Shown here piece by piece: positions 60,381 to 64,000 of a stretch of 64,000 nucleotides of DNA (positions within the stretch are counted from its first letter, which is position 1; each line of letters begins with the position of its first letter). The notes under the pieces are model-generated. The model had not been told where the DNA came from, did no database searches, and saw only the letters and a program-made list of their open reading frames with translations. Source of the stretch: Salegentibacter tibetensis (GTDB taxonomy: Bacteria > Bacteroidota > Bacteroidia > Flavobacteriales > Flavobacteriaceae). The stretch spans positions 62,001 through 126,000 of the forward strand of contig NZ_JAIQZA010000002.1 in NCBI RefSeq assembly GCF_020164485.1, given 5' to 3'. The translations under genes were made by a program, and so were the position numbers.

Positions 60381-61757
60381 ATGAGACACTTCAAATCAAG
60401 TATCTTTTTTATCGCTTTAATACTTTGCATAGGCTGTAAAAATGAAAATAAAAGTGAAGCAAATAAGGAGAGTGGAAATACAGAATCTGAAACACTTTCA
60501 GAAGAAGCCTTGCTGGACACAGTTCAGAAGCAAACCCTTAAGTATTTTTGGGATTATGCAGAGCCAAATTCAGGAATGGCTAGAGAACGCTATCACCCAG
60601 ATGGGGAATATCCGAAAAATGACGCCCACGTAGTAACTACAGGTGGATCTGGGTTTGGATTAATGGCGATTGTTGCCGGGATGGAACGGGAGTTTATCCC
60701 AAGGGATTCTGCGGTTGCACGTTTAGATAAAATTGCAAATTTCCTGGATAATGCTCCTAGATTCCACGGGGTTTGGCCACATTGGCTTAACGGTGAAACC
60801 GGCGAAACCCAGGCCTTCAGTGATAAAGATAATGGGGGAGATCTTGTGGAGACTTCATTTTTAGCCCAGGGTTTTATCGTGGTTCGTGAATACCTGAAAA
60901 ATGGAAACGAAGAAGAAAAAGCCGTTGCTGCAAAATACGATGAACTTTGGAAAGGTATCGAATGGGATTGGTACACTAACAATAAAGATGGACTTTACTG
61001 GCACTGGTCGCCTGACTATCAATGGGAAATGGACTTTATGATTGAAGGCTACAACGAGTGTTTGATCACTTATGTAATGGCCGCTTCCTCACCAGATCAC
61101 GCAATTCACGCAGATGCCTACCATGAAGGTTGGGCTCGTGGAGGAGATATTGTAAGCGATAAAGAAGCCTACGGAATGCCACTAATTTTGAAACATAACA
61201 CCCGTGGTGATAAAGCCGGTCCGCTTTTTTGGGCGCATTATTCCTATTTAGGATTAAATCCAAAAGGTCTTGAAGATAGATATGCTAATTACTGGGATTT
61301 GAATGTAAATCACACTAAAATCAATTATGAATATGCCCAGGAAAATCCGAATGATTTTGAAACCTATAATGAAAATTCCTGGGGTCTAACCGCAAGTTAT
61401 ACCCGTAATGAAGACGATGGAATAGGCTATACAGCCCATTCCCCTGATACTGATCGTGGGGTGGTTTCACCAACTGCTTCGATTAGTTCAATTCCGTATA
61501 CTCCTGAACTTTCTTTGGGTGCTATGAGGTACTTTTTTGAAGATCAAAACGAATTACTCTGGGGACCAGCCGGTTTTTATGACGCCTACAGTCTTGAAGG
61601 CGAAGATTGGGTGGCTCCAAAATACCTGGCTATAGACCAGGGACCACAGGTGGTGATGATAGAAAATTATCGCTCCGGTCTTATCTGGGATCTGTTTATG
61701 GGAGCTCCGGAAATACAGGAAGGATTGGAGAATTTAGGATTTAATGTTTCGAATTAA
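60381..61757 (+). CDS. GH144-family glucanase, lipoprotein, copy 3
   Basis: A 458-residue lipoprotein (signal ends CIGC, C19) with a Ser/Glu/Asn-rich linker and then the same barrel: VTTGGSGFGLMAIVAG, DNGGDLVETSFLAQGF, WDWYTNNKDGLYWHWSP, WAHYSYLGLNP and NSWGLTAS. It is closer to copy 1 than to copy 2 in length and architecture. Three GH144 paralogues in a row suggest division of labour by chain length, substitution or cellular location. Confidence 0.87.
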   Translation: MRHFKSSIFFIALILCIGCKNENKSEANKESGNTESETLSEEALLDTVQKQTLKYFWDYAEPNSGMARERYHPDGEYPKNDAHVVTTGGSGFGLMAIVAGMEREFIPRDSAVARLDKIANFLDNAPRFHGVWPHWLNGETGETQAFSDKDNGGDLVETSFLAQGFIVVREYLKNGNEEEKAVAAKYDELWKGIEWDWYTNNKDGLYWHWSPDYQWEMDFMIEGYNECLITYVMAASSPDHAIHADAYHEGWARGGDIVSDKEAYGMPLILKHNTRGDKAGPLFWAHYSYLGLNPKGLEDRYANYWDLNVNHTKINYEYAQENPNDFETYNENSWGLTASYTRNEDDGIGYTAHSPDTDRGVVSPTASISSIPYTPELSLGAMRYFFEDQNELLWGPAGFYDAYSLEGEDWVAPKYLAIDQGPQVVMIENYRSGLIWDLFMGAPEIQEGLENLGFNVSN

Positions 61758-61762
61758 TTTAT

Positions 61763-62761
61763 ATGAATCACTTTCCATCATATTTCAATAAAAAATGGAG
61801 TCTTGCTCTTTTTCTCTTCGTATTTACAAGTATGGGGTATGTATGGGCACAGGAAGAAGCTTTTGAATTTGTAGTGCTCCCGGATACCCAGACTTATGTT
61901 GAAGAATATCCTGAAATTTATTTGCACCAAATGCAGTGGTTAGCAAATAATAAGGATAGATTTTCTTTCGCGTTGCACGTTGGCGATATTACCCAGAATA
62001 ATAATGGAAAAGAATGGGATATCGCTAAAAAGGGTTTCAATTTTATCGATGGAAAAGTTCCTTATTCCTTTGCTTTGGGTAATCATGATATGGGAAGCGA
62101 AAGCGGAAAATTTGCCGATACCAGAAATACTTCTTTAGCCAATGCGTTTTTTTCGGTTGATGATTTTCCTAATCTTATAACCTCTTTTCCGGAAGGCAAA
62201 GTTGATAATTTATTAAGTGAATTTAAGACAGGCGGCCATAAATGGATGGTACTGTCATTAGAGTTTGGCCCCAGAAATAAAACCATTGCCTGGGCCAATG
62301 AATTGATCGCTAAATACCCCGAACATAACTTTATTTTAATAACCCACGCTCACGTTTATGAAGACAGCACCCTTCACGATGGTGAAGACTGGTGGCTGCC
62401 CGAAAACTACGGTATTGGAGAAGATACCGGCGAAGAAGCACCCAATAACGGCGGACAACTTTGGGAGAAATTGATTAAAAAGCATGATAATATCTCGATG
62501 GTGTTTTCCGGGCATATTCTTAAATCCGGAGTAGGAACTTTAGTAAGCGAAGGAGAAAATGGAAATAAGGTGTACCAAATGCTCGCCAACTATCAGAAAG
62601 GCGTTGAAGGTTCAGAAAATGGTGGAAATGGCTTTTTTCGAATCATTAAGGTTAATCCTGAAAATCAAAAGATTGCTGTAAAAACTTATTCTCCATGGCT
62701 TGATGAATTTATGGAGGAAGAGGAACATGATTTTACCTTTGAAAATGTATTGTTTGAATAA
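61763..62761 (+). CDS. Secreted calcineurin-like metallophosphoesterase
   Basis: A 332-residue exported protein (signal near residues 12-30 ending VWAQ). The five metallophosphoesterase motifs are visible: VVLPDTQTY, HVGDITQNN, LGNHDMG, ITHAHVY and FSGHILKSG, giving the dinuclear metal site. It starts 5 bp after GH144 copy 3, so it belongs to the glycan operon. In that context a phosphodiester on the glycan, such as a phosphoglycerol substituent, is a plausible substrate; this is inference. Confidence 0.88.
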   Translation: MNHFPSYFNKKWSLALFLFVFTSMGYVWAQEEAFEFVVLPDTQTYVEEYPEIYLHQMQWLANNKDRFSFALHVGDITQNNNGKEWDIAKKGFNFIDGKVPYSFALGNHDMGSESGKFADTRNTSLANAFFSVDDFPNLITSFPEGKVDNLLSEFKTGGHKWMVLSLEFGPRNKTIAWANELIAKYPEHNFILITHAHVYEDSTLHDGEDWWLPENYGIGEDTGEEAPNNGGQLWEKLIKKHDNISMVFSGHILKSGVGTLVSEGENGNKVYQMLANYQKGVEGSENGGNGFFRIIKVNPENQKIAVKTYSPWLDEFMEEEEHDFTFENVLFE

Positions 62762-62825
62762 TAGTAGTAAAGGTTTCTGCAAGGTATATAAAACCTTGTG
62801 GTATCAGGTCTATGGCGTATAAACG

Positions 62826-62858
62826 AAACCTCACAGGTTTCAAAAACCTGTGAGGTTT
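62826..62858. repeat. Dispersed palindrome (aaacctcacaggttt family)
   Basis: aaacctcacaggttt (62826-62840) and its exact complement (62844-62858) have the same 15-nt arms as the palindrome inside cobA, in swapped order. It lies between the phosphoesterase and the esterase gene. A nearby degenerate copy (aaggtatataaaacctt) lies around 62780. Confidence 0.85.
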
Positions 62859-62878
62859 ATATAAATGATAAATAAAAA

Positions 62879-63676
62879 ATGAAGAAGAGATTTTTATACA
62901 TATTAGCGGTTTTTATTTTAATTCTGATGTTAGTTCCGTTTACGGTAGCGGCGCAGGAGCAGGAAGCCTTTAAAAAGCAACATTTTATAAAAGATGCTGA
63001 TACCTTGAATTATCGCATTTTATTTCCGAAGGATTTTTCTGAAGAAAAAGAATATCCTGTGGTTTTATTTTTACACGGTGCGGGGGAGAGAGGTAGTGAC
63101 AATCAATCGCAATTAATGCACGGCAGTGAATTATTTCTGAAGAATCAGGAGAAATTTCCGGCTATTGTGATTTTTCCGCAGGCTCCGAAAGATGATTACT
63201 GGGCAAAGGTTGAGGTGAATCGGGATACTGTTCCTTTTCAATTCGATTTTATGAATAAAAAGCCTGCAACTAAATCCTTGCAAATGGTGATGGATTTAAT
63301 GGATGAAATGACTTCCAAAGATTATGTAAATAAAGCCCGAATTTACGTGGGCGGGCTCTCTATGGGAGGAATGGGAACTTACGAACTCATTTATAAAAAA
63401 CCCGAAATGTTTGCCGCGGCCTTTGCTATTTGTGGTGGTGCAAATCCCGAAATAGCTAAAGAATATCCTCAAGGATTTAATATTTGGCTTTTCCACGGAA
63501 AAAAGGATGATGTAGTGCTCTCAAAATATTCTGAAGCAATGGCCCGCGCCATTAATCATTATGGCGGAAATGCTAAACTTTCGCTTTATCCGGACGATAA
63601 TCATAATAGTTGGGATTCGGCTTTTTCAGAGCCAAATTTATTGCCCTGGCTATTTTCGCATGAACAAACTGAATAG
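62879..63676 (+). CDS. Secreted alpha/beta-hydrolase (prolyl oligopeptidase/esterase-like)
   Basis: A 265-residue exported hydrolase (signal ending TVAAQ). The oxyanion segment is LFLHGAGERGSDN, the nucleophile elbow GGLSMGGMGTYEL, the Asp lies in FHGKKDDVV and the His in YPDDNHNSWDSAF. This is the pattern of phospholipase/carboxylesterase-type enzymes common in polysaccharide loci, where they remove ester groups such as acetyl or succinyl. The substrate cannot be told from sequence. Confidence 0.85.
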   Translation: MKKRFLYILAVFILILMLVPFTVAAQEQEAFKKQHFIKDADTLNYRILFPKDFSEEKEYPVVLFLHGAGERGSDNQSQLMHGSELFLKNQEKFPAIVIFPQAPKDDYWAKVEVNRDTVPFQFDFMNKKPATKSLQMVMDLMDEMTSKDYVNKARIYVGGLSMGGMGTYELIYKKPEMFAAAFAICGGANPEIAKEYPQGFNIWLFHGKKDDVVLSKYSEAMARAINHYGGNAKLSLYPDDNHNSWDSAFSEPNLLPWLFSHEQTE

Positions 63677-63726
63677 AGAAGGAGAAAAGAATTAGGCAAT
63701 TAGTAATCTATTTAAGACGGAAAGAG

Positions 63727-64000
63727 ATGAAAAGTTTAAAAAAAATACTTACAACAACGGCCTTTTTATGTAGTGCAATAATATCTGCACAGGAGGTGGT
63801 TCCGGAAACTTATATCAATCCTTTGGATATTGACTATTCCTATATGGTTTATAATTCAAGTAAGAATATTTCCTACCGTTCCGGGGCAGATCCTGCGGTA
63901 ATTGAATTTCGTGGCGAATACTACATGTTTGTCACCCGTTCTTTTGGTTATTGGCATTCCACCGATTTGATCAATTGGGAATTTATTAAACCAAAACAAT
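63727..64000 (+). CDS. GH43-like beta-propeller glycoside hydrolase (5' part only)
   Basis: The gene runs off the window; 91 codons are visible. A signal peptide ending IISAQ is followed by SYRSGADPAVIEFRGEYYMF and TRSFGYWHSTDLINWEF, the first propeller blade of GH43-type proteins with the catalytic-base Asp in ADPAV. It continues the glycan operon. Sugar specificity cannot be judged from this fragment. Confidence 0.8.
   Translation, partial: MKSLKKILTTTAFLCSAIISAQEVVPETYINPLDIDYSYMVYNSSKNISYRSGADPAVIEFRGEYYMFVTRSFGYWHSTDLINWEFIKPKQ

Noticed and set aside
1-64000. CRISPR array, rRNA or tRNA genes
   Set aside because: No regularly spaced direct repeats and no rRNA or tRNA signature sequences were seen. 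The ATG-rich runs near 6.9 and 7.2 kb are codon repeats within leader ORFs.

Overview
The window comes from a flavobacterium (Bacteroidota, family Flavobacteriaceae; probably a marine Gramella/Salegentibacter/Zunongwangia-type organism). The basis is the gliding gene gldA, a SusC/SusD glycan-uptake locus, promoters of the TAnnTTTG type with few Shine-Dalgarno sequences, a split B12-dependent methionine synthase and low GC. No rRNA, tRNA or CRISPR array was found.

Layout. 0-6.4 kb: catabolic and housekeeping genes (Ser/Thr dehydratase, universal stress protein, hydroxyacid reductase, acyl-CoA dehydrogenase, SRPBCC membrane protein) and metK. 6.4-18.5 kb: a large sulfur block. It holds a methionine operon (O-acetylhomoserine sulfhydrylase, MetX-like acyltransferase, homoserine dehydrogenase, second sulfhydrylase/CGS), an Rrf2 regulator, and sulfite assimilation with siroheme synthesis (cysH, sulfite reductase with a HEPN tail, cobA, CysG-N, ferredoxin reductase). 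18.5-21.3 kb: an accessory island with repeats, a possible group II intron tail and three co-oriented genes separated by related attC-like spacers. 21.4-27.4 kb: OsmC, then a SAM-I riboswitch followed by split metH and metF. 27.4-31.2 kb: PagL-like deacylase, DUF2807 lipoprotein, gldA, and a UPF0175/DUF3368 toxin-antitoxin pair flanked by a second, truncated gldA 5' end. 31.3-39 kb: an aromatic amino acid operon (pheA, aminotransferase, tyrA, DAHP synthase-chorismate mutase), then rsgA, dtd, a MazG-like gene and aroA. 39-45.4 kb: queA, rlmN, a polyprenyl synthase, two acidic lipoproteins and a radical-SAM DNA-repair pair. 45.6-64 kb: a polysaccharide utilisation locus with sulfatase, triple-Y/LuxR regulator, SusC, SusD, LamG glycan-binding lipoprotein, three GH144-type enzymes, a phosphoesterase, an esterase and the start of a GH43-like gene.

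The most unusual content is regulatory and mobile. (1) The second methionine synthase protein carries an in-frame insertion of about 141 residues, which is a complete DUF559 endonuclease-like domain with imperfect terminal inverted repeats. It lies exactly in the linker between the cap and B12 domains. (2) The methionine operon is preceded by two tandem leader peptides, one Met-rich and one Met/Cys-rich (11 Met in 32 residues). Each is followed by a terminator, and the end of each leader ORF can pair with that terminator. (3) The pheA operon has an analogous Phe/Tyr leader (FYFFYFYF) and terminator. (4) metK carries a SAM-II-like and metH a SAM-I riboswitch, so one methionine regulon appears to combine two riboswitch classes with ribosome-mediated attenuation.

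In the polysaccharide locus, three GH144 (endo-beta-1,2-glucanase family) enzymes beside a secreted phosphoesterase and an esterase suggest use of substituted beta-1,2-glucans, such as osmoregulated periplasmic glucans of other bacteria. That substrate is an inference.
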